Assembly: GCA_964531735.1 (NCBI GenBank)
Contig: CAZHGD010000043.1
Coordinates: 1 to 47,895 of the forward strand
From: CAZHGD01 sp964531735
GTDB taxonomy: Bacteria; Armatimonadota; UBA10988
Direction: 5' to 3'
Length of the DNA: 47,895 nucleotides
The notes under the pieces were generated by a model. The model saw only the letters and a program-made list of their open reading frames with translations. It had not been told where the DNA came from and did no database searches. A program made the position numbers and the translations under genes. Of this stretch, positions 1 through 8,475 are shown in pieces. Position 1 is the stretch's first letter. Each line of letters starts with the position of its first letter.

Positions 1-441
1 CTGGCCAAGGCCCTACAAGAGATCGGGCGCCTCGAGCGCACGCTGTTCACGCTGGATTGGATCACGGACCCGGCGTTGCGGGCCCGCTCAAACGCCGGGC
101 TGAACCAGGGGGAGGCGCGGAACGCCCTGGCCCGCACGCTGTTCTTCCACCGGCACGGGGAGATCCGTGACCGCACCTTCGAGCACCAGCGGTACCGCGC
201 CAGCGGCCTGAACCTCGCGGTGGCGGCGGTGATCTTGTGGAACACGGTCTACCTGCGCCGGGCCGTGGACGAGTTGCGGGCCCGCGGGGACGAGGTGCCC
301 GACCGTCTGTTGGCCCACATCGCGCCGCTGGGCTGGGAGCACATCTGCTTCAACGGTGACTACATCTGGCCCGCGGAGCCGCTCCGGGGGCAGTTCCGTC
401 CGCTGCGCAACCCGCGCTCGCCCTTCCTGGACGGCCCTTAG
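1..441 (+). CDS. tnpA: Tn3-family transposase, C-terminal part (5' end outside window)
   Basis: The frame is open from base 1 to the TAG at 439-441, giving about 146 residues. They match the end of the Tn3-family DDE transposase: the conserved run containing LNQGEARNALARTLFFHRHG, then the stretch with RDRTFEHQRYRASGLNL, LWNTVYL and the late PLGWEHI motif. The protein cuts and joins the transposon ends in replicative transposition. The two catalytic aspartates would lie upstream of the window; the conserved late Glu lies in the LNQGEAR segment, which is present. The stop codon sits inside the 38 bp terminal repeat, as is usual when tnpA abuts the transposon end. Resolvase and cargo cannot be seen. 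The identification rests on motif recognition and I consider it secure. Confidence 0.93.
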   Translation: MAKALQEIGRLERTLFTLDWITDPALRARSNAGLNQGEARNALARTLFFHRHGEIRDRTFEHQRYRASGLNLAVAAVILWNTVYLRRAVDELRARGDEVPDRLLAHIAPLGWEHICFNGDYIWPAEPLRGQFRPLRNPRSPFLDGP

Positions 442-474
442 CGTACGATTTCTGACATCCTCTGCCATGACCCC
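437..474. repeat. Tn3-type 38 bp terminal inverted repeat
   Basis: Read on the minus strand from 474 to 437, this 38 bp segment starts with GGGGTCATGG and ends with TCGTACGCTAAG. That is the Tn3-family layout of an outer GGGG and an inner TACG-TAAG transposase-contact block. It overlaps the tnpA stop. The element lies to the left, so this is its tnpA-proximal end. The five bases after it, TAATA at 475-479, would be the target duplication, but the partner copy is not in the window. Confidence 0.88.
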
Positions 475-496
475 TAATAGGTGCCAGACTAGCTGT

Positions 497-512
497 CATA
501 ATCGAGATTATG
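497..512. other. Perfect short palindrome at the ATPase 3' end
   Basis: CATAATCGAGATTATG has two perfect 7-base arms around a 2-base centre. It overlaps the stop codon of the neighbouring ATPase gene and lies 22 bp from the Tn3 end. It may act as a weak terminator or be an AT-rich patch favoured by Tn3 insertion. Function is not established. Confidence 0.35.
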
Positions 513-1740
513 TTTCCGAACGCCAGAGGACCTCGACCGGTAAGGCCCAGAACCGGCCCCCGAACGGCACCACCGACCGCCCGGTGTACAGCACCGCCCC
601 GGTCACCAAGTCGTCGCCCGCCGCCTCGGCCAGATCCCGCAGCCCCGCGAAGTCGCTCGCCGTCACCGTGGCCGAGCACTTCACTGCCAAACCGACCAGT
701 GATCGGGGGCCGTGCTGCAGCACCAGGTCGACCTCGCGCCCTGGGTAGGTCCGGTAGTGGTAGCACTCGACGGGCGTCTCGGACCAGCTCGTCAGTTTGA
801 GGATCTCCGTGGCGACGAAGCTCTCCATCAGTGCCCCAGCCTCCCGTTCGGCGTCCTCGACCGAGTGGATCCTCAGGAGGTGCGCCATCAGCCCGGTGTC
901 GGCCAGTAGCAGCTTCGGTGACTTGGTCAGCCGCTTCGTGACGTTCCGCGCCCAGGCCGGCAGTTCGTCGATCAGGAAGCTGGCCTGCAACAGCGACAGG
1001 TAGCGCCCCAGCGTGCGCTCGGTCAACCCGGTGTCGCGGGCCAGGCCGCTGCGGTTGAGCAGCCCCGCCGACCGGGCCGCCAGGATCTGCAGCAGCCGTG
1101 GCAGGTCGGTCAAACCCTCAATCCGGGCCAGGTCGCGGAGGTCGCGCTGGATGACGGTGTTCAGATAGCCTTGGAACCACGCTTGCCGCCGGCGCGGCGC
1201 CGGCCTCTCCACTGCCTCGGGGAAACCGCCGCGCAGCGCCAGCTCAAGCAGGTCGCCGCGGGTCAGCTCGCCCTCCAGCCGGGGCACCTCGCCGGCCAAC
1301 ATCCGGTCGATGAAGTTGCCGGCCGAGCCGGCGATCTCGGCCTGTGACAAGGGGCTCAGCCGGTGCACCTCCATCCGGCCTGCCAGCGACTCGCTGGCCT
1401 TCGGGACAGTGAGGGCGTTCGCCGAGCCGGTGAGCAGGAACCGGCCGGGCCGGCGGTCCCGGTCGACCTCCGCCTTGATCGCCAGCAGCAGGTCGGGGAC
1501 CCGCTGCACCTCGTCGATCGCCAGCGGTCCCGCGAACCGCCGCAGGAAGCCGACCGGATCGTCCTTGGCCGCGGCCAACTGACCCAGGTCGTCGAGGGTG
1601 ACGTAGGTCGCCGGATGCGTCGTCCGGGCGAGCCGTTGGACCAGCGTGCTCTTCCCGGACTGCCGCGGTCCCTGCACCAAGACCACGGGGGTGTCGGCCA
1701 GGGCTTCGGCGATCAGACTGGTCAGGCGGCGTTCGTACAT
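508..1740 (-). CDS. AAA-family ATPase with DUF4143 C-terminal domain
   Basis: The product is 410 residues, the usual length for this family. The N-terminus carries a Walker A motif, GPRQSGKST around residues 24-32, and Walker B in PLAIDEVQRVPDL near residue 75. A sensor-like LLTGSAN follows near 100. The C-terminal third has the DUF4143 fold, ending in a nuclease-like strand pattern with EVDLVLQ and the AVKCS lysine (the family usually has E-x-K). Proteins of this type (AAA_14 plus DUF4143) are common, often mobile, and of unproven role; some behave like orphan defence or toxin-antitoxin ATPases. The ATG at 1740 is the first in the frame, and no strong ribosome site is visible. It stands alone between a Tn3 end and decayed DNA. 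Family assignment is firm; role is unknown. Confidence 0.88.
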   Translation of the reverse strand: MYERRLTSLIAEALADTPVVLVQGPRQSGKSTLVQRLARTTHPATYVTLDDLGQLAAAKDDPVGFLRRFAGPLAIDEVQRVPDLLLAIKAEVDRDRRPGRFLLTGSANALTVPKASESLAGRMEVHRLSPLSQAEIAGSAGNFIDRMLAGEVPRLEGELTRGDLLELALRGGFPEAVERPAPRRRQAWFQGYLNTVIQRDLRDLARIEGLTDLPRLLQILAARSAGLLNRSGLARDTGLTERTLGRYLSLLQASFLIDELPAWARNVTKRLTKSPKLLLADTGLMAHLLRIHSVEDAEREAGALMESFVATEILKLTSWSETPVECYHYRTYPGREVDLVLQHGPRSLVGLAVKCSATVTASDFAGLRDLAEAAGDDLVTGAVLYTGRSVVPFGGRFWALPVEVLWRSET

Positions 1741-2251
1741 GCGCGCTAGCCTACCCCGCAGAACTCACACGGTCAAGCACTAAGCGCAGGAATATCCGGC
1801 ACCTGGTGCTGTATATTCACACATTGCCACGCACGCTGGACGGGCGCCGCCCCGCCGCAGTTCCCGGCACCAGCCACCGACAGTGGCTGCGCCGGACCTC
1901 CTACGGGGGCCCAAACGCGTGGCGCCTGGCCCACCGTCGCTTCACGTGCGAGTGCGCTGACCCCACTGCCGCGCCTGAAGTGCGGGTCGCCACAGGTGCG
2001 GCGAGACCCTGGAGTGGCTCCTTCCCGGAATTCGGGAGCGACCCCACCACCGGCTCGGGGGACCGGCGTCCCCGGCGTAGGCCGCAGGTCGGCGGTCTCG
2101 GCCGGTCCGCCCGCCTTCGAGCATACGAGGCGCGGTAACCCTGCGCCCCTGGTGGCACTGGGTGACACCTACTCTGTACGGGGTCCAGTGTGCACGTGCC
2201 GACCAGCCCCAGAGCCAACACCGCTTGGCCCGCCGGCGGCGCCGTCGCCCG
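1741..2251. other. Non-coding or decayed stretch with one hairpin
   Basis: No reading frame here has convincing protein character on either strand. The one structure I see is an imperfect hairpin at 1790-1818, with GAATAT and ATATTC arms extended by GGCACC and GGTGCTG-like bases, about 50 bp upstream of the ATPase start. It could be an operator or a degraded promoter region. Confidence 0.4.
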
Positions 2252-3038
2252 CTACCGCCCTGGTCCGCCCGGCGCCCAGGCCGCAGCCAGGTCCCCGCCA
2301 CCACGGGCCGCCGTGACCAACGGCAGTCGGAAGCCGCGGAGGAAGTCGATGACTCCGACCAGCGGCGGCGGCGCCGAGGACATCTCGGTGCGCCGCAGGA
2401 ACGCCGCCCAGAGCTGCTGTTACGGCGGGCTGTCGCTGAACGCCGTGGTCAGCGCCACCGGCTCCGCGGGCAGCTCGCTGCCGCGACGGGCGAAGGTCGC
2501 GGCGATGGTCTGCGCCAGGACCGGGCCGTCGAACGCACCCCGTCGCGCCAGCTCCCAGAGGTCCACCAGGTCCTTCACCCGGCTGCTGGCCAGGCCGTGG
2601 ACCACCAGCGCGTGGAGCTGCTCGGCCACGACGGTCTCACGCCGGTAGGCGCGCCGCCGTGGCGCCAAAAATCGAGTAGCACGCGAAAGTCGACCACTTC
2701 CGGCGGCGGCGTCACCGCGTCGCCGAAGCCGAGTCCACCTGCAGATCGACGCGGGTGCGCTCCAGCAAGGCCACCAGCTTCACCCGCTGGCCGTGATACA
2801 GAGCCCCATCGCGGATCGGCTCGACGGTCACGCTCTCGGGTCGGAAGTCCAGGCCGTCGGGCTCGACCTCGACGGTGCATAGCTCGGCGAAGATGCGCTG
2901 GATACGCTCCGCCTCGTCGGCGCCGAAGCCGAGCAGATCCAGGTCCCGCGTGGGCCGGTGGGGCGCCTCCTCCCACCGCCGGAACAGCGTGGCGCCGAAC
3001 GTACAACGGGGTTCTCCGGAGCGCCGTGCCAGGCTGGT
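2252..3038 (-). pseudogene. Degenerate AbiEii-type nucleotidyltransferase toxin
   Basis: Conceptual translation recovers an AbiEii/DUF1814 protein once three lesions are bridged. The first frame (3038 to about 2735) carries the nucleotidyltransferase core with FRRWEEAPHRPTRDLDLLGF, where the D-L-D residues are the catalytic pair. A one-base loss after LQVD shifts into GFGDAVTPPPEVVDF. A second shift in a run of five T near 2668 leads to ETVVAEQLHALVVHGLASS and KDLVDLWELAR. A TAA at 2420-2422 then interrupts the frame before QQLWAAFLRR and the family-typical tail near WAPGGPGR, which ends at 2252. AbiEii toxins transfer nucleotides and pair with an AbiEi antitoxin. No intact antitoxin gene is beside it, and about 35 N-terminal residues are also unrecognisable. 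This is clearly a dead gene. Confidence 0.85.
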
Positions 3039-3378
3039 CTGGGGGCAACTGTACGGTAAGCAGGCCGTCGGCGCACGGCCGGATTCCCGATCAGGCGCTG
3101 CGGTACCTGCGGCCGGCCCAGAGCAGGCCCAGACCACGGAGACGAGGCCGGTGGGCGCCATGGTGTCGCACGGAAGACCACCATCCGCGAGGTATGGAGG
3201 AGTTCGCGTGCGTGTTTGACGGGCCGCGGCGCCGGGTCTCGTCAACGCGATCAGCTTCACCAGCGGCGTTCGTGAGGTCGGGCCGACACGCCTCGTACGG
3301 GAGTATCCACTCCCTTGCGAGTTTGCCACGGGGCCGCCAGCCCGCCCAGGATCGGCGGCGGCGGATCACGACGCCCGC

Positions 3379-3416
3379 GCTAACGTACCGTATTCCCCGA
3401 ATTCTTGGATGACCCC
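3379..3416. repeat. Second Tn3-like 38 bp end, unrelated to a visible transposase
   Basis: Read on the minus strand from 3416, the segment starts GGGGTCATCC and ends TACGGTACGTTAGC exactly 38 bases later, with the same orientation and layout as the end at 437-474. The middle differs between the two, so it would belong to a different Tn3-family element. No transposase lies next to it. It may be a solo end left by a deletion, and coincidence is possible. Confidence 0.55.
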
Positions 3417-3498
3417 GAATTCAGTCAGCTACTGAGCGATTTCCGGCGTCCGCCAGCGGTCCGCTCACACCGCGCCAGCGATGAGCCGGGCGCGCCCC

Positions 3499-4186
3499 TC
3501 ACCCACCCGCTCGCCGCACCCAGACGATACTGGAACCCGCCATCATGTGCGGCCCGTCGTCGCCCGACACGCCGGCCAGCCACTCCTCCCAGGCCAGGTC
3601 GACCCCGCTGGCGGGATCGTCACGGTGCGTCAGGTCGTAGTCGTGCAACCCAGCGCGCCGCCGGGACGCCAGCCGCCACCAGGCGTGGCCGAGGTCGCAC
3701 AGCGCCGTCTCAGCGTCGTGGCTCCCGTCCACGAAGGCGAGCACCGGGGCCCGGTCCAGCGGCCAGCTGGCCGGGTCACGGCTGTCGCCGTTGACCATCT
3801 GCACCGGTTGGGGCGGCACCGCGCCGTCGTGGCCGTGCTCGCAGACGCCGAGCGCCATGGCGGCGTCGGTCCCGTCGCCGTGGTCGAGCAGGCGGGTGAT
3901 CACGGCCGTGCTTGCCTCAGCCCCGTGGGTGGTGCTCTGGGTGCGCCTTCCTCGACGCCGGCGGGGAGCTGCGCCGTTCGCCCTCCGCACGGCACCGAGG
4001 AGCTTGGCGTGCCGGGTGGAGGCGGCCAGCTCCACCCGGTCGACGCCCGGCTACTGCGGCCCGACGGCGCCCGCGTTCCACGACCGCTGCCCGTCCTCGG
4101 AGTGGACCGTGGCCAGGTGGCCCTCGAGAATCAGGTTATGCCGGCAGTCGTGCTGCCGGCGCCAAGCGTCGTCGGGCCTGGTGCGC
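3499..4186 (-). pseudogene. Class I methyltransferase-like fragment, broken
   Basis: The minus-strand frame from 4050 down to the TGA at 3499 contains ASTAVITRLLDHGDG, followed by VNGDSRDPASW and APVLAFVDGSHDAE. These resemble the nucleotide-binding loop and the acidic motif of Rossmann-fold SAM methyltransferases that act on sugars or small molecules (Methyltransf_24-like). The usual SAM-binding glycine motif ahead of ASTAV is missing, and a TAG at 4051-4053 separates this frame from an upstream stretch (4054-4186) that also looks coding. I read this as a damaged gene or two fused fragments. No reliable start codon or ribosome site can be pointed out. Family is a cautious inference from motif spacing. 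Confidence 0.4.
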
Positions 4187-4441
4187 TCAGTCCAGCGTCA
4201 GCGCGTCGAGTTTGGCCGCCAAGCGGCTCACCGCGCTGTGCAACGCGTTCAACGCGCTCGACACGGCCCGCACTTCTTCCACGCAGTAGGCATCCCCCAA
4301 GCCGGCCGGCAGCTCCGGGCCGGTGTCTGGGCGCACCTCGAGCTCGAGCGGCGCTGCCGCGACGGGCATGGCCTCGCTCGCCAGCTCCCGACCGGGTCGT
4401 CCGCTCGCCGTTGGCGCGACGTTTGTCATGTGCGTAGTCAT
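4187..4441 (-). CDS. Small hypothetical protein, 84 aa
   Basis: The ATG at 4441 is preceded by a perfect AAGGAGG ribosome site (4448-4454) at good spacing, which is the main support for the gene. The product starts MTTHMTNVAPTASG and ends in an alanine/leucine-rich amphipathic helix with VSSALNALHSAVSRLAAKL, likely a short coiled coil or dimer helix. No family is recognised. It lies downstream of the primase-like gene on the same strand, with overlapping small ORFs between, and could be part of a replication or transfer operon. Confidence 0.55.
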   Translation of the reverse strand: MTTHMTNVAPTASGRPGRELASEAMPVAAAPLELEVRPDTGPELPAGLGDAYCVEEVRAVSSALNALHSAVSRLAAKLDALTLD

Positions 4442-4885
4442 CGTTTGCCTCCTTGGCGTTATGCGGTGGCCCTTGCCGACTCGGGGTTGTGGGGCACCCA
4501 GCTGGCCGGCAGGGGCCGGGCGGCCGGGCGTGCCCGCCGGTGCTGTCGCCGAGGAACCCGCTTGTGCAGCGCGCTTGGTGGCATCGGCACACCAGCCAGG
4601 CGACGCCGACTCGCGCCAGCGGTCTGACCGCTGGGCATCGGACTCGTCGAGGTGACGGCCCCGTCGGGCGGTCTGTGGTGGGCCCATCGACACCCCGCGG
4701 TCCGGTGCTCACCTCACCTCGTCACCGCCCGGGCCGAGTGCGACGGCGACCTGGTCGACGAACCGACCCACCGGCGTCTGCCCGCGGCGCGTGGCGTGGC
4801 CGCTGAGCAGCCGCGACCGGCGGCAGCTGGACGGGCCGCGCTCGGTCAAAGCGAGCCGCCGGCTGGTGGGGATCTCGTTCAAGGC
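4442..4885 (-). other. Stretch with two doubtful small overlapping ORFs
   Basis: No certain gene lies here. On the minus strand a TTG-initiated 57-residue ORF (4709-4882, starting LNEIPTSRRLALTERG) ends in a TGA that overlaps a GTG at 4712, which opens a Cys-rich frame with VCRCHQARCTSGF. The chained overlaps look like translational coupling with the primase-like gene upstream, but no homology is seen and the Cys-rich frame conflicts with the better-supported gene at 4187-4441. Confidence 0.3.
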
Positions 4886-5008
4886 CTACCACAAGACCAA
4901 CCGGCCGGCTCTGCCGGCCCGGCGCGGCAACGTCTCCACCGCAGCCCACAGATACGCCCTGGTCCACCATCGGGCCCGCTCGATTCCGGGGCCCTCGGCA
5001 GCAGCCAT
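4886..5008 (-). CDS. Possible 40 aa peptide coupled to the primase-like gene
   Basis: The ATG (5006-5008) overlaps the TGA of the upstream primase-like gene in a TGATG junction, a common coupling arrangement. The product, beginning MAAAEGPGIERARWWTRAYL, is basic and tryptophan-rich and ends at TAG 4886. There is no recognisable family, so this rests on the junction alone. Confidence 0.3.
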   Translation of the reverse strand: MAAAEGPGIERARWWTRAYLWAAVETLPRRAGRAGRLVLW

Positions 5009-7011
5009 CAGTTCGCCGCCGCCTCGCCCGGCCGGCTGCCAACCGACTTCAGCCAGGCCGTGTTCTCGGACTCCGCCAGGGCGTGCTCCAAGACGCTCGG
5101 CTCATCTCCGATCGCCGGCGCGGCCGACCGCTCCCTGGCCACATAGCGCAGCACCGACCGGTGCGGCGGCGTGGCCAGATAGGACAGCAGCTCCAACCCC
5201 CGCTGGTTGGGCACCAGTATCTGCAGCGGCCAGGTCTGCCGCCGCAAGGCCGGCACGCGGCCCTCACTCGCCACCTGGAAGTACAGTTGCATGACCGGCT
5301 GTCGGAACCGGTGGTGCAGACTGGCCGCATCGCCGTCTCGGCCCAGGACCCGCCGCACATGGCCGACCGGCAGGATGATCTCGTGTCCCTCGCGCAGGTT
5401 GGCCTCCAGCAGGGCGAAGGATGCCAGCAGATACAGTGCGTCCTGCTTGGCAGCCCGCTTCGCACACGTCTCGACATCGCCCACCACCTCGTAGACGAAG
5501 CGGTCGCTGATCACCCGGGCCAGACCCAGCAGCCGACGCGCCGGCGCGCGCCCGCTGGTGCAGGCCTTGTACCGTCGACAGCGGTCATCGAGTTTGGCAG
5601 GTGGGCTCACACTGGCCACCAACCACCACGGGTGGAAGTGCGCCAGCCCGGCCACCAACCAGTCGTTGAAGCAGCCGTCTGGAATCAGGCCCAGCGGCAG
5701 CTCGGCGAGCATGGTCGGGGCCAGGTCATGGGTCGGGATGGTCGACCAGAGCAGCCCGGCGGGATGCACCCGGCGCGCAAAGTGCCCACTGCGTATGTAA
5801 GAGCCCCAAGAAATAACGGTCGCATCACACTGGATCTCGCCGACCGCGCGCCGACCGCACAGCATTCGGCGCTTCGCATCCAGTAGCACCAGCCGGGCGG
5901 TGGCATACCAGTCGGCCAGCTCGTCGACCGGCTCGGCCGTCCCTACAGCGGTCTGCGTGGCCGTGGTCACGACGGACCCACCAGTGGTCGGCAGCGGCGG
6001 CCCGACCGCCTCTGGCAGCAACTGGCCCAAGTCGGCCTGCTGCAGCGTGAAGGTCGGCCCGGGCCGCACCATCCGCGCCACCCACGACGGCAGCTCCGCC
6101 GACGGCGGGTGGCGGTGCGGATAGGCCGTCGGGAACGGCATCACCCCGGCCACCGGCCGCCACCCGTCCACGCTCAGCCGACCGACGTTGGTCGACTCCA
6201 CCGTGCCGCGCAACTCGCGGTTCAGCCGTTCGGCCAAGCGCCTCGCGGTGATGGTCGGGACCGGCTCAGCGAACAGGATCCAGGCGTGCATCCCACTCGA
6301 CCGGCTCGGCACGCAGAGCACGCCCTGGTGACCAGTCAGGTAGAAGCGGTCAGTCACCAGGAAAGGATGCTGCTCGGCCTCCTGCCATTGCGCCGCCGTG
6401 ATCTGCTCCGGGGCATCCTTGACCAAGCGCTTGAAGCGCGCCAGTTCAGTGACGTCGGGATAGTCGATGTCCAGGTGCAGGAAGTCGACCTGGTCGCGGG
6501 CCTCCGGCAGATAGGCGAAGACTCGGCTGAACCTGAAGTCGCCGGGGCGCAAGCCTGGCCGCGTCGGACACCTCAGCCGGCGTCCGCCAAGGAAGGACTC
6601 GACCAGCCGGTTGGCTGGTAGCGGCTGGCCGGGGTACGGGCGCCCACGCGCGGGGTCAGCCGGTGCATTGGCGTGCCGCACCGTCCAGCCCCACCCCGCC
6701 TGCCGCGCCGGCCATGACCGGCCAAACACCCCGTAGCTGTACCGCTCGTCGCGCAGCACCTGCCAGTGACCTGACCCGTACCACAGCTCCCAGAAGTACC
6801 GGGCCAGGTGCTCGGCCACCGGCCTCAGTTGCCCCCACCGAGCCGCATCCTCGGCCCAGCCGTCCGCGGCTTGCTCTACCGGTCGATGGTAGAGGTCGCC
6901 ATCCACTGCGAACCAACCCACCATAGCCTCGCGCTGCGCCTCCCTCGCGGTTCGGGCGACCGGGCACCCAGGTCCCTCTCTGGGCGCACACCGCCGCTCC
7001 CCGCCAACCAT
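5008..7011 (-). CDS. Primase-like (archaeo-eukaryotic primase fold) plasmid protein
   Basis: The product has up to 667 residues. Around residues 176-186 a hydrophobic strand carries an acidic pair, HLDIDYPD (D181, D183). Around 237-248 there is SRSSGMHAWILF, a Ser-x-x-His block followed by a hydrophobic strand. In archaeo-eukaryotic primases and related plasmid replication polymerases, an hhhDhD motif followed by an S-x-H motif forms the metal and nucleotide site, and this spacing fits. The C-terminal half (about 370-650) is uncharacterised but contains a helical, possibly winged-helix segment. Likely role: priming or replication of a plasmid or integrative element. Start is uncertain: GTG/ATG at 7011, or an ATG at 6924 preceded by a GGAGG-like site. 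It overlaps the next small ORF by TGATG. A two-domain relaxase/primase is an alternative. Function is inferred from motifs only. Confidence 0.5.
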   Translation of the reverse strand: MVGGERRCAPREGPGCPVARTAREAQREAMVGWFAVDGDLYHRPVEQAADGWAEDAARWGQLRPVAEHLARYFWELWYGSGHWQVLRDERYSYGVFGRSWPARQAGWGWTVRHANAPADPARGRPYPGQPLPANRLVESFLGGRRLRCPTRPGLRPGDFRFSRVFAYLPEARDQVDFLHLDIDYPDVTELARFKRLVKDAPEQITAAQWQEAEQHPFLVTDRFYLTGHQGVLCVPSRSSGMHAWILFAEPVPTITARRLAERLNRELRGTVESTNVGRLSVDGWRPVAGVMPFPTAYPHRHPPSAELPSWVARMVRPGPTFTLQQADLGQLLPEAVGPPLPTTGGSVVTTATQTAVGTAEPVDELADWYATARLVLLDAKRRMLCGRRAVGEIQCDATVISWGSYIRSGHFARRVHPAGLLWSTIPTHDLAPTMLAELPLGLIPDGCFNDWLVAGLAHFHPWWLVASVSPPAKLDDRCRRYKACTSGRAPARRLLGLARVISDRFVYEVVGDVETCAKRAAKQDALYLLASFALLEANLREGHEIILPVGHVRRVLGRDGDAASLHHRFRQPVMQLYFQVASEGRVPALRRQTWPLQILVPNQRGLELLSYLATPPHRSVLRYVARERSAAPAIGDEPSVLEHALAESENTAWLKSVGSRPGEAAAN

Positions 7012-7053
7012 CGTACCAGACAGCCAGCTCAGATCTGGCGGCGCGGGCTGACT

Positions 7054-7158
7054 CTACAGAATCCGCGGCCAGGTGGTCGCGCCCGGCTCGGGCCTCGGCG
7101 GCTTCGCTCGCGCCGTCCGCTTCCTCAGCTCAGTCCCATAGGCGTGTGCTTTGGGCAT
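7054..7158 (-). CDS. Small basic peptide, 34 aa
   Basis: The ATG at 7158 is preceded by GGAGG at about 5-6 bp, a strong ribosome site. The peptide MPKAHAYGTELRKRTARAKP is rich in Arg, Lys and Pro and ends TWPRIL. It sits immediately upstream of the primase-like gene on the same strand, so it may lead that operon. No family recognised. Confidence 0.4.
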   Translation of the reverse strand: MPKAHAYGTELRKRTARAKPPRPEPGATTWPRIL

Positions 7159-7446
7159 CGGGACCCTCCACGGCCGGCGGCCAGTGCGCCGACATCTGCG
7201 GCGGCCGGGTGGGGCCGGTAGTGCTCGCCGACGGCCTGGCCGGGCGTGGCCAGCCAAGTCAGCAGGCGCGTCAGGCCGAAGCCCAGCAAAGCCGCCGCCA
7301 GCGCCAGGTGCAGTAGGTCAGTCAGCGCCCAAGCCTGCGCGCAGTGGGCGGGTAACGCCGCCGGCACCCCCGGGCCGGTGAGGCCCCCAGGGGGAAGACG
7401 CCGCGGCGCGGTCCAGACAGGCGTGCAACAGCAGCGCGTAGAGCAT
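7125..7446 (-). pseudogene. Small membrane protein, apparently frameshifted
   Basis: An ATG at 7446 opens MLYALLLHACLDRAAASSPW. That frame stops soon after, but shifting by one base in the G-run near 7387 continues into PAHCAQAWALTDLLHLALAA and GFGLTRLLTWLATPGQ, a clear hydrophobic helix that reads to a stop at 7125. The combined product would be a roughly 105-residue membrane protein. It abuts the truncated methyltransferase on the other strand and overlaps the following 34 aa ORF. This could be a genuine frameshift or two fragments; family unknown. Confidence 0.3.
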
Positions 7447-7514
7447 CTTGCCCAACAGACAGACTCGCGCTCGGGCCTCGCTCGTGGCCCGCAGTTCCGA
7501 GGCGCGCAGCAGGC

Positions 7515-8399
7515 TGGGGCCAGCGCGACTACGGCGTGACCGGCCAGCTCGGGCTCGAGGCCACGCCCGAGGAGTACGTGGCCAACCTGGTGGCCGTGTT
7601 CCGCGAGGTGTGGCGCGTGCTGCGGCCCGACGGCACGCTGTGGCTCAACCTCGGCGACCGCTACGCCGGCAGTCGCCGCGGGCCGGAGGGCGACCGGAGC
7701 GGGCTGTGTGACACCAGGAGCTGCCAGGACGAGAGCCGCAAGGCCCAGGCGGCGATGGGCGACGCGGAGAAGCGACCGTTCGGGCTCCAGAAGAAGAACC
7801 TGATCGGCCTGCCCTGGCGCGTCGCCTTCGCGCTCCAGGCCGACGGCTGGTGTCTGCGCTCGGACATCATCTGGCACAAGCCCAACGCCATGCCCGAGGC
7901 CGCCGCGGACCGTTGCACGAACGCGCACGAGTACCTGTTCATGCTGGCCAAGCAGCGCCGCTACTTCTTCGACGCCGCGGCCATCCGCGAGCCGTCGATG
8001 GACACGGGCCGGGTGAACGGCCGCGACGGCCGCGTGGAGGACCCGCGCGCCCGACCGCCGGGCACCGCGCCGCGGAGACTGGCGCGCGTGGACTACACCG
8101 CGCGCGGGCGCGACCGCCGCGATGTGTGGTCCATCTGCCCGCAGCCCTATCCCGGCGACCACTTCGCGGTCATGCCGGAGGCCCTCGTCGAGCCGTGCCT
8201 GCTGGCCGGCTCCGCGAAGGGTGACACGGTGCTCGACCCGTTCATCGGCACCGGCACGGTGGCGGTGGTGGCCTGGCACCTGGGGCGACACGCCATCGGC
8301 ATCGACCTCAACCCCGGCACCATCGAGCAGGCGAGTCACCGTCCTCACCTGGCCCGCCGACGCCCCCGATCGGCGCGCGGAGAGTCGCGGCGAAAGTGA
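7515..8399 (+). pseudogene. DNA methyltransferase (N4/N6 type), 5'-truncated
   Basis: From WGQRDYGVTGQLGLE onwards this is a typical site-specific DNA-methyltransferase of the N6_N4_Mtase family: LRPDGTLWLNLGDRYAGS, then KKNLIGLPWRVAFALQADGW, SDIIWHKPNAMPE, HEYLFMLAK, and near the end DTVLDPFIGTGTVAVVAWHL with GIDLNP, the SAM-binding block that sits C-terminal in this permuted class. The catalytic S/D-PPY motif, which should stand directly before WGQRDYG, is absent; unrelated sequence joins at about 7512. A GTG at 7536 could start translation, but the product would lack the active site. The C-terminus after NPG also looks atypical. It is therefore a dead or remodelled orphan methylase. Confidence 0.8.
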
Positions 8400-8436
8400 C
8401 TTGCTCAGTTAGTGCCAAACCGGCCGTCGCGTGTGC

Positions 8437-8453
8437 TATGCTGGTGTCACACC
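8437..8453 (+). promoter_or_regulatory. Extended -10 element with adjacent palindrome
   Basis: TGCTATGCT gives an extended -10 (TATGCT at 8437-8442) about 35 bp upstream of the GTG of the next operon. The palindrome GGTGTCACACC (8443-8453) lies over the predicted start site and could be an operator. No good -35 is seen. Confidence 0.35.
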
Positions 8454-8475
8454 ATCACCGGGAGGCCGCGACACC

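Noticed and set aside
1773..2168. Possible genes in the 1.8-2.2 kb stretch
   Set aside because: Several overlapping frames are open on both strands, but none has protein-like composition, a ribosome site or a recognisable motif.
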